A stretch of 64,000 bases of DNA, taken from contig NZ_BAGZ01000017.1 in assembly GCF_000298175.1 (NCBI RefSeq), positions 168,083 to 232,082 of the forward strand. Reading direction: 5' to 3'. A program made the translations under genes and the position numbers. Under the pieces are notes generated by a model. The model was not told the origin of the DNA. It saw only the letters and a program-made list of their open reading frames with translations, and did no database searches. Numbering within the stretch: position 1 is the stretch's first letter; every line of letters begins with the position of its first letter. This DNA is from Austwickia chelonae NBRC 105200. Lineage in GTDB: Bacteria > Actinomycetota > Actinomycetes > Actinomycetales > Dermatophilaceae. Shown piece by piece: positions 1 through 8,473 of this stretch.

Positions 1-545
1 ACGAATTCGTCGACGAACTCACCCGGGCCGTCGCCGCGCAGGTCGTCGGCGACCCCCACGACCCGAACACCCAGGTAGGGCCCCTGTCCTCCCAGGAAGG
101 CCTGGACACCCTGCTGGAACAGGTGCAGGACGCCGTCGACAAAGGCGCCACCGTGCACACCGGCGGCGACAAGGCCTCCAGCGAAGGCGCCTACATGCAA
201 CCGACCGTGCTCACCGGCATCACCGACCGGATGCGCGCCTACACCGAAGAACTCTTCGGACCCGTCGCGATGGTCTTCCCCGTCTCGGACGTCGACGAAG
301 CCGTCGAATTCGCGAACTCCTCGGACTTCGGGCTGTCAGGGTCGGTCTGGACCGACGACCTCGACCTCGCCGAAACCACCGCCCGCCGACTCGACGTCGG
401 CATGGCCTATGTCAACGAGCACGGCACCAGCTTGGCCGGCCTACCCTTCGGCGGTGTCAAACGCTCCGGCTTCGGCCGTGAGCTCGCCCAGTACGGCATC
501 GACGAATTCATCAACCGGAAACTCGTCCGCGTCGCCCTGAGCTGA
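1..545 (+). CDS. NAD(P)-dependent succinate-semialdehyde dehydrogenase, C-terminal part
   Basis: The frame is open from base 3 to the stop at 543-545, so the start lies outside the window. About 180 C-terminal residues remain. They carry the aldehyde dehydrogenase signatures EELFGPVAMVFPV (NAD ribose-binding Glu region) and LPFGGVKRSGFGRE, followed by the oligomerisation tail. The catalytic Cys would lie upstream and is not visible. The GGVKRSGFGRELAQYGIDEF ending is typical of the GabD/succinate-semialdehyde dehydrogenase branch, which oxidises succinate semialdehyde to succinate in the cytosol. Substrate assignment is by family resemblance and other aliphatic aldehydes are possible. It converges on the GH15 gene, whose stop codon lies 21 bp downstream. 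Confidence 0.8.
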   Translation, partial: EFVDELTRAVAAQVVGDPHDPNTQVGPLSSQEGLDTLLEQVQDAVDKGATVHTGGDKASSEGAYMQPTVLTGITDRMRAYTEELFGPVAMVFPVSDVDEAVEFANSSDFGLSGSVWTDDLDLAETTARRLDVGMAYVNEHGTSLAGLPFGGVKRSGFGRELAQYGIDEFINRKLVRVALS

Positions 546-570
546 GCCTCACCCTGAGCTGAGCCTCACC
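537..570. repeat. 17-bp perfect tandem duplication over two stop codons
   Basis: CTGAGCTGAGCCTCACC occurs twice head to tail (537-553 and 554-570). The first copy contains the stop of the dehydrogenase gene and the second contains the stop of the convergent GH15 gene. It looks like a recent slippage duplication. A G/C hairpin (GCCGGGCGG...CGCCCGGGC) lies just inside the GH15 3' end. Confidence 0.85.
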
Positions 571-2365
571 CTCCCTGCCGGGCGGACGCCCGGGCATCGT
601 CCAGCTCGTACGCCGACAGGATCAACCCCAGGTGGCTGAACGCCTGCGGGAAGTTGCCCAGCATGACCCCGTTCGCGTCCGACTGCTCGGCGAAGAGCCC
701 CAGGTCCCCCGGCAGGGACACCAACCGGTCCATCAACGCCTCCGCGTCGGCCAGACGCCCCATCCGGGCGTACGCCGTCACCAACCAGAAACAACAGATC
801 AGGAAAGGATCCTCCGCGCCGGACAGGCCGTCGACGCCGCTGGACGTGCGATAACGCAACACCATCCCGTCCCGCAGCAGATCCTCTTCCACCGCCTGCA
901 CCGTCGCGACGAAACGCGGATCGGTCGCCGAACAGAAACCCACCACCGGCAACAACAACAACGAGGCGTCGACCTCCTCAGTGGCGTCGTGCTGGACGAA
1001 ACACCCCCGGGTGGGACTGACCCCGTGCGCATCCACCTCGGCCCGCACCTGATCGCGGACCCGCTGCCAGGTCGCCACGTCTCCGGTCGCCGGGAGATCA
1101 CCGGCCTCGACCGCCCGCAACGCGATATCCATCACCACCCACACCATCACCTGCGAATGAGTGAACCGCCGCAGCGGCCCCCGGATCTCCCAGATGCCGT
1201 TGTCGGCCTCACGCCAGTGCCGGGCCAGGTCGTCGACCAGCTCGACCTGCAGACAGGCCGACAACGCCGACTCGTGCACCCCCGCCCGGCGCGCCTGCTC
1301 CAGGGCGATCATCACCTCACCGAGCACATCGGTCTGCCGTTGGTCGACCGCGCCATTGCCGATCCTGACCGGCCGTGACCCCGCATAGCCGGGGAGATGG
1401 TCGAGGACCCGTTCCGGCAGGTCGAAACCGGCGTCGATGCGGTACATGATCTGCATCCGGGTCGGATCGCCCGCCACGGCCCGGATCAACCAGTCCCGCC
1501 ACAGCGCGGCCTTGTCCCGGAAACCCGCCCGCAACAAGGCCTCCAGGGTCAACGCCGAATCACGCAACCAGCAGTACCGGTAGTCCCAGTTCCGTTCCCC
1601 GCCGATCTCCTCGGGCAAGGAGGTCGTCAGCGCTGCCACCATGCCACCGGTACGGGCATGGGTCAGATGACGCAGCACCAGCAAGGAGCGCCGCACCTGC
1701 TCCCGATAAGGACCCTGGTACTGGCACAGGTCCACCCAGGACGAATCCTCGGCGACCTCATCCTCGATGGACCGGGACAGATCGACCGGACGGCCCGGCG
1801 GACGATGCGACGCCTGCCAGGTCAGATGGAAATCCATCACCTCCCCGGCCCGGACGACCAGGACGTCCCGGCACACCCCGTCGTCGTCGACGACCGGCAG
1901 CCGCGGGCCCCGCAAAGTGAACCGATCGGGGCCGCACACCGCCACCAATGCGGTGTCGCCGTGCAGTTCCCGGGTCTGTACCAGCGGCATCATCCGCCCG
2001 TACCAGGGACGCACCCGCCACTCGTGCCGGATCCGCATCTCACCGCGGACACCCTCGATACGACGCAGCACATCGGCCCGCTTGCTGCCCTCGGGCATCA
2101 GATCGGTCACCCGCACCACGCCGGTGTCGGTCTCGTGCACCGTCTCCAGGACGAGACTGTCCGGCAGATAGCGGCGTGAGGTCCGGGCCGGGGCCTGGGG
2201 GCTGAGCAGCCACCGGCCGTGCTCCTCGGTGCCCAGCAGGGACGCGAAACAGGCCGGACTGTCGAAATTCGGCAGGCACAACCAGTCCAGCGAACCCTCC
2301 GGGGAGATCAACGCGCCGGTGTGGCGGTCCCCGATGAAGGCATAGTCCTCGATGGCGGTGGTCAT
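566..2365 (-). CDS. Glycoside hydrolase family 15 protein (glucoamylase/trehalase-like)
   Basis: A 599-residue cytosolic protein. It begins MTTAIEDYAFIGDRHTGAL, the usual opening of bacterial GH15 proteins (IEDYALIGD followed by SLDWLCLPNFDSPACFA). The conserved (alpha/alpha)6-barrel segment ERNWDYRYCWLRDSA is present near the middle. Family members hydrolyse alpha-linked glucans or trehalose by an inverting mechanism using two Glu residues; substrate cannot be read from sequence, but the trehalase-like branch is common in actinobacteria. The start at 2365 was chosen because GAGAGGA lies a few bases upstream. The frame also allows an ATG 48 bp further up with no ribosome site. It is monocistronic; the divergent side has xth on the same strand 80 bp away. 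Confidence 0.85.
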   Translation of the reverse strand: MTTAIEDYAFIGDRHTGALISPEGSLDWLCLPNFDSPACFASLLGTEEHGRWLLSPQAPARTSRRYLPDSLVLETVHETDTGVVRVTDLMPEGSKRADVLRRIEGVRGEMRIRHEWRVRPWYGRMMPLVQTRELHGDTALVAVCGPDRFTLRGPRLPVVDDDGVCRDVLVVRAGEVMDFHLTWQASHRPPGRPVDLSRSIEDEVAEDSSWVDLCQYQGPYREQVRRSLLVLRHLTHARTGGMVAALTTSLPEEIGGERNWDYRYCWLRDSALTLEALLRAGFRDKAALWRDWLIRAVAGDPTRMQIMYRIDAGFDLPERVLDHLPGYAGSRPVRIGNGAVDQRQTDVLGEVMIALEQARRAGVHESALSACLQVELVDDLARHWREADNGIWEIRGPLRRFTHSQVMVWVVMDIALRAVEAGDLPATGDVATWQRVRDQVRAEVDAHGVSPTRGCFVQHDATEEVDASLLLLPVVGFCSATDPRFVATVQAVEEDLLRDGMVLRYRTSSGVDGLSGAEDPFLICCFWLVTAYARMGRLADAEALMDRLVSLPGDLGLFAEQSDANGVMLGNFPQAFSHLGLILSAYELDDARASARQGG

Positions 2366-2445
2366 GGGGTCCTCTCCACGATGCAGGTACGACAGCCGAC
2401 CGGTGGACGACACATCGGCGGCTCAGGGACGGGGGGATACACCCC

Positions 2446-3237
2446 TCAGGTCAGGTCCACCACGACCGGGGCGTGATCGCTGGCACCCTTGCCCTTACGC
2501 TCCTCACGATCGACGAAGGCGCCGGTCACCCGCGCGGACACCGCCGGGGAAGCCAGGGCGAAATCGATCCGCATGCCCTGCTTCTTCGGGAAACGCAACT
2601 GGGTGTAGTCCCAGTAGGTGTAGACCCCCGGCCCCGGACAGTACGGCCGCACCACGTCGACGAAACCGGCCTCGACGATCCCGGCGAAGGCCTCCCTCTC
2701 CGGGACGCTGGTGTGCGTCGTGTCCCGGAAGAGTTCCGGATCCCAGACGTCCTCGTCGGTGGGCGCCACATTCCAGTCGCCCATCAGGACGACCGGGGCC
2801 GCGGCGTCCTCGGCGAGCCAGCCCTGCCCGGCGCGCCGCAGCGCCGCCAGCCAGTCGAGCTTGTACCGGTAATGCGGATGATCCAGCCCCCGGCCGTTCG
2901 GGACGTACAAGGACCACACCCGCACCCCGCCGCAGACCGCACCCAAGGCGCGTGCCTCGGCGACCGCATCGGGCTCACCCCAGGTCGGCATCTGCGGGAA
3001 ACCGACCTGGACGTCGTCGATCCCGGCCCGGGAGATCAAGGCGACCCCGTTCCAGTGGTTCAGGCCGTGACAGGCCACCGCATAGCCGGCGTCCTCGAAC
3101 GGCTGCCGCGGGAACTGGTCGTCCTTGCACTTGGTCTCCTGCAGGGCGAGGACGTCGATCTCGTGGCGGTCCAGCAGCGCCAGCGCCCGCTCGAACCGGC
3201 TCCGAACCGAGTTGATATTCCACGTCGCGATACGCAC
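2446..3237 (-). CDS. xth: Exodeoxyribonuclease III (AP endonuclease)
   Basis: 263 residues from a GTG start, giving [15 protein letters not shown], the canonical N-terminus of the ExoIII/AP-endonuclease family. Catalytic motifs are in order: WNINS (Asn), LALQETKC (metal-binding Glu), GDWNVAP (Asp/Asn), RIDFALAS, and [11 protein letters not shown] with the catalytic His-Asp pair near the C-terminus. The enzyme cuts DNA 5' of abasic sites and degrades 3' ends during base excision repair. A longer frame exists upstream but its extra 35 residues do not match the family, so the GTG at 3237 is preferred. Confidence 0.93.
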   Translation of the reverse strand: MRIATWNINSVRSRFERALALLDRHEIDVLALQETKCKDDQFPRQPFEDAGYAVACHGLNHWNGVALISRAGIDDVQVGFPQMPTWGEPDAVAEARALGAVCGGVRVWSLYVPNGRGLDHPHYRYKLDWLAALRRAGQGWLAEDAAAPVVLMGDWNVAPTDEDVWDPELFRDTTHTSVPEREAFAGIVEAGFVDVVRPYCPGPGVYTYWDYTQLRFPKKQGMRIDFALASPAVSARVTGAFVDREERKGKGASDHAPVVVDLT

Positions 3238-3538
3238 ATTCCTCAGCGTAACGGTGCCCCCGTCCGGGGGACGCAGACCGCAGGAGGAGACAGTCAGTTG
3301 CTTTCCAGGACTGTCGTACAGAATGATTCGTGCAGATGCCACCCTTCCGCCGGGCGTGGACGGCGGCGAGTCATGCCGCCCGGTAGCCCCGAAGCGTGCC
3401 GGGCGTCGTACCCACCGCTCTCATCAGTGCATCGCCGCTGAGCGGGGTCGGAACTGTCAGGACAAGGCAAGGACGCCGCCGGTGACGACGCACGCCATGA
3501 CAGTTGATCTACCTCCAGACCGACGAGAGGGACCGACC
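3238..3538. other. Intergenic region between divergent xth and lldD-like genes
   Basis: Roughly 300 bp holding the promoters of xth (minus) and the FMN dehydrogenase (plus). The only clear signal seen is the purine-rich GAGAGG ribosome site just before 3539. No long palindrome or RNA gene was recognised. Confidence 0.5.
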
Positions 3539-4771
3539 ATGAGGCGGCAACTTCCCAACCCTGTCGAACTCTTCGAACTGATGACCTTCAAGAAGCCGGA
3601 ATTCAACGGCAGGAAGCGCAGGCTCGAAGCAGCCCTGACGATCTACGACCTCCAACGCATCGCCCGGCGACGCACCCCCAGGGCTGCTTTCGACTACACC
3701 GACGGCGCCGCCGAGGGCGAACTCTCCCTCGCCCGAGCCCGTCAAGCCTTCGAGGACGTCGAATTCCACCCCGACATCCTCAAGCCCGCCGAGCGGGTCG
3801 ACCTGTCCACCCAGATCCTCGGCGGACCCTCCGCGATGCCCTTCGGGATCGCCCCGACCGGTTTCACCCGACTCATGCAGACCGAGGGGGAGATCGCCGG
3901 GGCAGGCGCTGCCGGGGCCGCCGGCATCCCCTTCACCCTGTCCACCCTGGGCACCTCCTCCATCGAAGAGGTGAAAGCCGCGAACCCGAACGGTCGCAAC
4001 TGGTTCCAGCTGTACGTCATGCGCGAACGGGAGATCTCCTACGCGCTGGCCAAACGTGCCGCCGCCGCAGGTTTCGACACCCTCATGTTCACCGTCGACA
4101 CCCCCGTCGCCGGAGCACGCCTGCGCGACAAACGCAACGGATTCTCCATCCCCCCGCAGATCACCCTGGGCACCGTCGCCAACGCGATCCCGCGGCCGTG
4201 GTGGTGGTACGACTTCCTGACCACTCCGAAACTGGAATTCGCCTCGCTGTCCTCCACCGGCGGCACCGTGGGTGAACTCCTGAACTCCGCGATGGACCCG
4301 ACCATCAGCTACGAGGATCTCGCCGTCATCCGCGACCTGTGGCCCGGCAAGATCGTGATCAAAGGCGTGCAGAACGTCGAGGACTCCCGGCGGCTCGTCG
4401 ACCTGGGCGTCGACGGTCTGGTGCTCTCCAACCACGGCGGACGCCAGCTCGACCGGGCACCGATCCCCTTCCACCTGCTCCCGCAGGTCGTCCGGGAGGT
4501 CGGCCGGGACGCCACCGTCATGATCGACACCGGCATCATGAACGGCGCCGACATCGTCGCCTCCGTCGCTCTCGGCGCCAAGTTCACCCTGATCGGGCGG
4601 GCCTATCTCTACGGTCTGATGGCCGGCGGACGCGAAGGCGTGGACCGCACGATCGAGATCCTGCGCAGCGAGATCGAACGCACCATGCAGCTCCTCGGCG
4701 TGGCCTCGCTGGGCGAACTCGAACCCAGGCATGTCACCCAGTTGCGTCGGCTGGTGCCCACGGCGATCTGA
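3539..4771 (+). CDS. lldD: FMN-dependent alpha-hydroxy-acid (L-lactate) dehydrogenase
   Basis: 410 residues. Family features in order: [24 protein letters not shown] near the N-terminus, [10 protein letters not shown] (FMN binding), [37 protein letters not shown] (Lys), and [12 protein letters not shown] with the catalytic His and FMN-contacting Arg, then [24 protein letters not shown]. Such enzymes oxidise L-lactate or a related 2-hydroxy acid at the inner face of the membrane, passing electrons to quinone. No signal peptide. The start at 3539 has GAGAGG at good spacing; an in-frame ATG 42 bp upstream lacks one. Mandelate or mycofactocin-linked substrates cannot be excluded. A G/C hairpin terminator follows. 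Confidence 0.85.
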   Translation: MRRQLPNPVELFELMTFKKPEFNGRKRRLEAALTIYDLQRIARRRTPRAAFDYTDGAAEGELSLARARQAFEDVEFHPDILKPAERVDLSTQILGGPSAMPFGIAPTGFTRLMQTEGEIAGAGAAGAAGIPFTLSTLGTSSIEEVKAANPNGRNWFQLYVMREREISYALAKRAAAAGFDTLMFTVDTPVAGARLRDKRNGFSIPPQITLGTVANAIPRPWWWYDFLTTPKLEFASLSSTGGTVGELLNSAMDPTISYEDLAVIRDLWPGKIVIKGVQNVEDSRRLVDLGVDGLVLSNHGGRQLDRAPIPFHLLPQVVREVGRDATVMIDTGIMNGADIVASVALGAKFTLIGRAYLYGLMAGGREGVDRTIEILRSEIERTMQLLGVASLGELEPRHVTQLRRLVPTAI

Positions 4772-4782
4772 CCTCCGGTGAC

Positions 4783-4821
4783 GCGGCGGGCCGGTCGCCA
4801 CGTCCGGAACCGGCCCGCCGC
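4783..4821 (+). terminator. Hairpin terminator after lldD-like gene
   Basis: A 13-bp perfect stem (4783-4795 with 4809-4821, core GCGGCGGGCCGG) and a 13-nt loop, starting 11 bp after the lldD stop. There is no U-tract, as usual in high-GC actinobacteria. Confidence 0.7.
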
Positions 4822-4834
4822 AGCCCCGGCGGGA

Positions 4835-4850
4835 TAGTTTTCTCACCATG
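4835..4850 (+). promoter_or_regulatory. Putative -10 box with leaderless start (SDR gene)
   Basis: TAGTTT at 4835-4840 is followed by 7 nt and then the ATG at 4848. This spacing would put the transcription start at or next to the start codon. No ribosome-binding sequence precedes the ATG. The same layout is seen at several genes in this window. Confidence 0.5.
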
Positions 4851-5654
4851 ACCACCGCACTGATCACCGGGGCCAGCGCCGGCATCGGACGCGCCTTCGC
4901 CCACCGGCTGGCCGCCACCGGACACGACCTCGTCCTGGTCGCCCGGGACACCCCCCGCCTCGACGCGCTCGCCGCCGACCTGACCCGGGTCCACGGCGTC
5001 CGCTGCGAGGTGCTGACCGCCGATCTGGCGGACCGTGCCGACCTGGGCCGGGTCGCGGACCGGCTGGGAGTCGAGGGCGAAGACGCGGTCGACCTGCTGG
5101 TGAACAATGCCGGATTCGCTGTGAAGACATCCTTCTTCGACTCCGAGATCGCCGACGAGGAAAGACAGTTGGCGGTGCTCTGCCAGGCCGTCCTCGTCCT
5201 GACCCATGCCGCCGGGCGGGCGATGAGGGCCCGCGGGCGCGGACACATCCTCAACGTCTCCAGCGTGGCCTCCTTCGTGACCATGGGTACCTATTCGGCG
5301 TGCAAGGCGTGGGTCACGACGTTCACCCAGTCGACGGCGGTGGCGCTCACCGGCAGCGGGGTCGGGGTCACCGCGCTCTGCCCGGGGTACACGCACACCG
5401 AGTTCCACGACCGGATGGGCGTGCGGATGGACGGTATCCCCGAGGTGCTCTGGCTGGACGCGGACCGACTCGTCCGCGACGCCCTGGCCGATGCCCGGGC
5501 CGGGAAGGTCATCAGCACACCGGGCATCGTCTACCGTGCTGCCGAGATCGTCACCGGGATGATGCCGCGCCGCGTCGTCCAGGCCCTGTCCTTGGCGTTG
5601 AGTGAGGAACGAGGCCGCCGCTCGGACCACAGGACGGCCCCGCCCCGCCAGTAG
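4848..5654 (+). CDS. Short-chain dehydrogenase/reductase
   Basis: 268 residues with a classical SDR Rossmann fold. TGASAGIG (nucleotide binding) lies at about residues 7-14, with NNAG at the end of beta-4. A Ser-Tyr-Lys active site is visible as NVSSVASF and YSACKAW. The LVLVARDTPRL segment after beta-2 has a basic residue that favours NADPH. The proximal PGYTHTEFHD loop and the long C-terminal helix resemble the YdfG/DltE-type subgroup of broad-specificity reductases. Substrate unknown. The gene stops 11 bp before the pyrE start and its TAG stop doubles as part of the apparent pyrE -10 box. Confidence 0.85.
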   Translation: MTTALITGASAGIGRAFAHRLAATGHDLVLVARDTPRLDALAADLTRVHGVRCEVLTADLADRADLGRVADRLGVEGEDAVDLLVNNAGFAVKTSFFDSEIADEERQLAVLCQAVLVLTHAAGRAMRARGRGHILNVSSVASFVTMGTYSACKAWVTTFTQSTAVALTGSGVGVTALCPGYTHTEFHDRMGVRMDGIPEVLWLDADRLVRDALADARAGKVISTPGIVYRAAEIVTGMMPRRVVQALSLALSEERGRRSDHRTAPPRQ

Positions 5655-5667
5655 GGTGGGCGGTGTG
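5652..5667 (+). promoter_or_regulatory. Putative -10 box and leaderless start of pyrE
   Basis: TAGGGT at 5652-5657, 7 nt, then GTG at 5665. The first three bases of the box are the stop codon of the upstream SDR gene, so the two genes would be packed with a private promoter between them. Confidence 0.5.
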
Positions 5668-6213
5668 ACCGATGTCAAGAGCCGACTGCTCGCACTCGTC
5701 AAGGACCAGGCCGTCGTCCACGGCCGGGTCACCCTGTCCTCCGGGAAAGAAGCGGACTATTACGTCGACCTGCGTCGCATCACCCTCGACGGGGCCGCGG
5801 CTCCGCTGGTCGGCGAGGTGATGTTGGACGTGGTCGCCGACCTGGACTTCGACGCCGTGGGCGGACTCACCATGGGGGCGGACCCGGTGGCCACCGCGAT
5901 GTTGCACGCGGCGGCCGCCCGGGGTCGTCGGTTGGACGCCTTCGTGGTGCGCAAGAGCGGGAAGGCGCACGGTCTGCAGCAGCGGATCGAGGGGCCCTCG
6001 ATCCGAGGCCGTCGGGTCCTGGTGGTCGAGGACACCTCGACGACCGGTGGTTCCCCTCTGACGGCTGTGGAGGCCTGCCGGGAGGCCGGCGCCGAGGTCG
6101 TGGCCGTGGCAGTGATCGCCGACCGTGATTCCGGTGCCGCCGAGCGGATCTCCGGCGACACCGGTCTGCCCTACCGCTATGCCTACTCCTTGAGCGACCT
6201 GGGCCTGGCCTGA
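5665..6213 (+). CDS. pyrE: Orotate phosphoribosyltransferase
   Basis: 182 residues from GTG. HGRVTLSSGKEADYYVDLRR is the orotate-binding N-terminal hallmark, GGLTMGADPVATA lies in the middle, and VLVVEDTSTTGGS is the PRPP-binding loop. The enzyme converts orotate plus PRPP to orotidine 5'-phosphate in pyrimidine synthesis. The length matches the short actinobacterial PyrE form. The upstream in-frame GTG at 5602 would add 21 residues that lie inside the SDR gene and is unlikely. The last 31 bp overlap the 3' end of the convergent glpD gene. Confidence 0.95.
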   Translation: MTDVKSRLLALVKDQAVVHGRVTLSSGKEADYYVDLRRITLDGAAAPLVGEVMLDVVADLDFDAVGGLTMGADPVATAMLHAAAARGRRLDAFVVRKSGKAHGLQQRIEGPSIRGRRVLVVEDTSTTGGSPLTAVEACREAGAEVVAVAVIADRDSGAAERISGDTGLPYRYAYSLSDLGLA

Positions 6214-7763
6214 CCGAGTTCGGCGGCGAGTTCCAACACCTGCCGGGCCGTCTCGGTCGCCGCCGGGACGGCTTCCTCGACGAAGGACACCCTGGTGCGT
6301 CGTTCCACCAGGTCCTCGGCCTGGAGTGCGCCTTCGCAGAGCGCTCCGAAGAGCATCTCCGCGCCGGTGGTGGGCACTCCTTCGGCCACCGGTGTCGCCA
6401 GCTGCGGGTGACGGGAAGCCAGCTCGACCACTCGCACGGCTTCGGTGCCATAACGGCGTACCAGCCGACGTTCGTAGGGCAGTCGGCTCAACAGCGACCG
6501 GTCGGCGGCGCCGATCAGCGGAAGCTGCCGGGTGCGGCTCACGGTGTCCCGGTTCAACCGGGCGGAGACGGCGTCGACCGTCTGCTCGGCCATCAGGCGG
6601 TAGGTGGTGAGCTTCCCCCCGGCGATCGTGATCGCCTGGCCGGGCTCGTCGATCAGCAGGTGACGTCGGGAGACGTCCGCAGTGGCGCCTTCTCCGCCCG
6701 AGGCCGGCAGCACCAGGGGACGCAGCCCGGCGAAGCGTCCTACGACGTCAGCTGAGGTCAACGGGGTGCTCAAGGCGCTGTTGATGGTGGCCAACAGGAA
6801 GGCTTCGTCCTCGGCCGGCACCGGCGGGGCGATGCCGTCGACCCCGGAGGTCGGTTCGTCGGTGAGTCCGATGATCACCAGGCCGTCCGTCTGCGGCATC
6901 GCGAAGACGTAGCGGCCGAAGTGCCCGGGCACCGGTGCGGTGAAGATCACCCGGGGGTGTCCCACGGCCGAGGCGCGCACCACGATGTGTGATCCCCGGC
7001 TGGGGGCGATCCGTAGACCAGGAGCATGTTCGTCGGCCCAGACCCCGGTGGCGGAGACCACCACTCCGCGTCCTTCCAGCCGTTGTCCGGTGAGCTCGTC
7101 GACGAGGGTGAGCCGGTCGGGTCCGAGGTTCTCGGCCCGGCACCGGGTGATCACATCGGCGCCATGGGCGGCTGCCGTGCGGGTCAGGGCGACGACGAGA
7201 CGTGCGTCGTCCTCGAGCTGGCCGTCGGTGTACACCAGGGATCCGCGCAGTCCGTCCCGCCGCAACCCCGGGGCCATGCACAGTGTTCCGGCCGGGCCGA
7301 GGCGATGCGGCGCGGGCAGCACGGATCCGGGTGTGCGGGCGGCGCACCGCATGAGGTCGGCGAACCGGATCCCGACCTCGGCCAGCGCGCCCATCGCCGG
7401 TCCGGTGTTCCGGTCGAAGGGGACCAGGTACTGGGCCGATCGGGTCAGGTGCGGGGCGATGGTCGTCATCAGGTGGTGACGTTCCAGCGAGGACTCCCAT
7501 GCCACGGCGATATCGCCCTTGGCGAGATAGCGCAGTCCGCCGTGGACGAGTTTGCTGCTCCATCTGCTGGTCCCGGCAGCGATGTCGACCTTCTCCACCA
7601 GCGCGGTGCGTAGCCCCCGGGAGGCGGCGTCCAGAGCGACACCGGCGCCGGTGACGCCGCCGCCGACGACGATGACGTCGTAATGTTCGTCGGCGAGTCG
7701 TTCGAGTGCGCGCAGCCGGGTCGTGGGGGTCAGGTCGGCTGGGCTGCGGAGGGGGTCCGTCAT
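6183..7763 (-). CDS. glpD: Glycerol-3-phosphate dehydrogenase (FAD, quinone-linked)
   Basis: 526 residues. An N-terminal FAD Rossmann motif DVIVVGGGVTGAGVALDAASR is followed by the GlpD signature SSKLVHGGLRYLAKGD and a C-terminal region with GGKLTTYRLMAEQTVD. This matches the membrane-associated enzyme oxidising glycerol 3-phosphate to dihydroxyacetone phosphate. It overlaps the upstream TetR gene by 4 bp (same strand), so the two are cotranscribed. The flavoprotein and lipid kinase genes are transcribed away on the other side of the TetR operator, the same order as Rv2249c-Rv2252 in M. tuberculosis. This suggests a shared role in DHAP/glycerophospholipid precursor metabolism (inference). Confidence 0.92.
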   Translation of the reverse strand: MTDPLRSPADLTPTTRLRALERLADEHYDVIVVGGGVTGAGVALDAASRGLRTALVEKVDIAAGTSRWSSKLVHGGLRYLAKGDIAVAWESSLERHHLMTTIAPHLTRSAQYLVPFDRNTGPAMGALAEVGIRFADLMRCAARTPGSVLPAPHRLGPAGTLCMAPGLRRDGLRGSLVYTDGQLEDDARLVVALTRTAAAHGADVITRCRAENLGPDRLTLVDELTGQRLEGRGVVVSATGVWADEHAPGLRIAPSRGSHIVVRASAVGHPRVIFTAPVPGHFGRYVFAMPQTDGLVIIGLTDEPTSGVDGIAPPVPAEDEAFLLATINSALSTPLTSADVVGRFAGLRPLVLPASGGEGATADVSRRHLLIDEPGQAITIAGGKLTTYRLMAEQTVDAVSARLNRDTVSRTRQLPLIGAADRSLLSRLPYERRLVRRYGTEAVRVVELASRHPQLATPVAEGVPTTGAEMLFGALCEGALQAEDLVERRTRVSFVEEAVPAATETARQVLELAAELGQARPRSLKE

Positions 7764-8413
7764 GGTGTGGTCCCGTCGTGTTCTGGCGTGTGAGGGGTCG
7801 GCGTGGCCAGGTAGCCGCTGATGAGACGACGCAGTTGGGCCTCGGTGGCCTCCGGTCCGATCTCGGTGCGGGTGATGCCCTCCGCGGTCGCGAAGGGGGT
7901 GAGCGCGTGGAGCAGGGTGACGGCGAGGGCGTGGGGGTCGCCGTCGGCGATGGAGCCGTCGGCGAGGCCGCAGCGGATCTCGGGGAGGATCGCCTTCATG
8001 AGAGCCCGTTGACTGGAACCGAGGTGGTCGGTCAGATAGGGCTCGAAGAGGGTGAGATCGGCGGTGCGGATGGCCTGGAGCAGGGAGGAACCGGCGATGG
8101 CGCGGATGATGCGCAGGCTCATCTCGACGGTGCGTTCCAGCCCGGTGTCGCCGGGCAGGTCGATCCGGGCGTGGTCGACGATTTCCCCGGCTTCGATGGT
8201 GACGGCGGACAGGGCGAGCCTGCGGATCCCTCCGGAGCGGCGGTAGAGGGTCACCCGGGCGACGCCGGCGCGGCGGGCCACGGCGGTGGCCGTGGTCCGG
8301 TGGAGCCCGACGACGAGGATTTCCTCACGGACCGCCTGGAGTAGTCGTTTCTCGACGTCGTCCTCTCCGGTGGCGGTGACACTCGGCCAGGGGGCGGCTG
8401 CGATCTCGGTCAC
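7760..8413 (-). CDS. TetR-family transcriptional regulator
   Basis: 217 residues from a GTG start. The N-terminal HTH spans about residues 20-65 (LLQAVREEILVVGLHRTTATAVARRAGVARVTLYRR), with TTATAVARRAGVARVTLYRR as the TetR recognition-helix region. The C-terminal ligand domain is unassigned; a run DLTLFEPYLTDHLGSSQRAL suggests helices of the usual fold. No good ribosome site precedes the start, so the exact start is uncertain. A perfect inverted repeat at 8441-8473 lies about 30 bp upstream, between this gene and the divergent flavoprotein gene, and is the obvious operator for autoregulation and control of both transcripts. Confidence 0.88.
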   Translation of the reverse strand: MTEIAAAPWPSVTATGEDDVEKRLLQAVREEILVVGLHRTTATAVARRAGVARVTLYRRSGGIRRLALSAVTIEAGEIVDHARIDLPGDTGLERTVEMSLRIIRAIAGSSLLQAIRTADLTLFEPYLTDHLGSSQRALMKAILPEIRCGLADGSIADGDPHALAVTLLHALTPFATAEGITRTEIGPEATEAQLRRLISGYLATPTPHTPEHDGTTP

Positions 8414-8440
8414 AGGGCCATCGTGCCACGTTCGCTACTC

Positions 8441-8473
8441 ATGAGAAACACTTTGTGCCAAAGTGTTTCTCAT
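8441..8473. promoter_or_regulatory. 33-bp perfect inverted repeat, probable TetR operator
   Basis: Arms ATGAGAAACACTTT (8441-8454) and AAAGTGTTTCTCAT (8460-8473) match perfectly around GTGCC. The right arm runs into the ATG of the flavoprotein gene at 8472. A repressor bound here would cover the start codon and any leaderless start site of that gene and the upstream side of the tetR gene. Confidence 0.85.
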
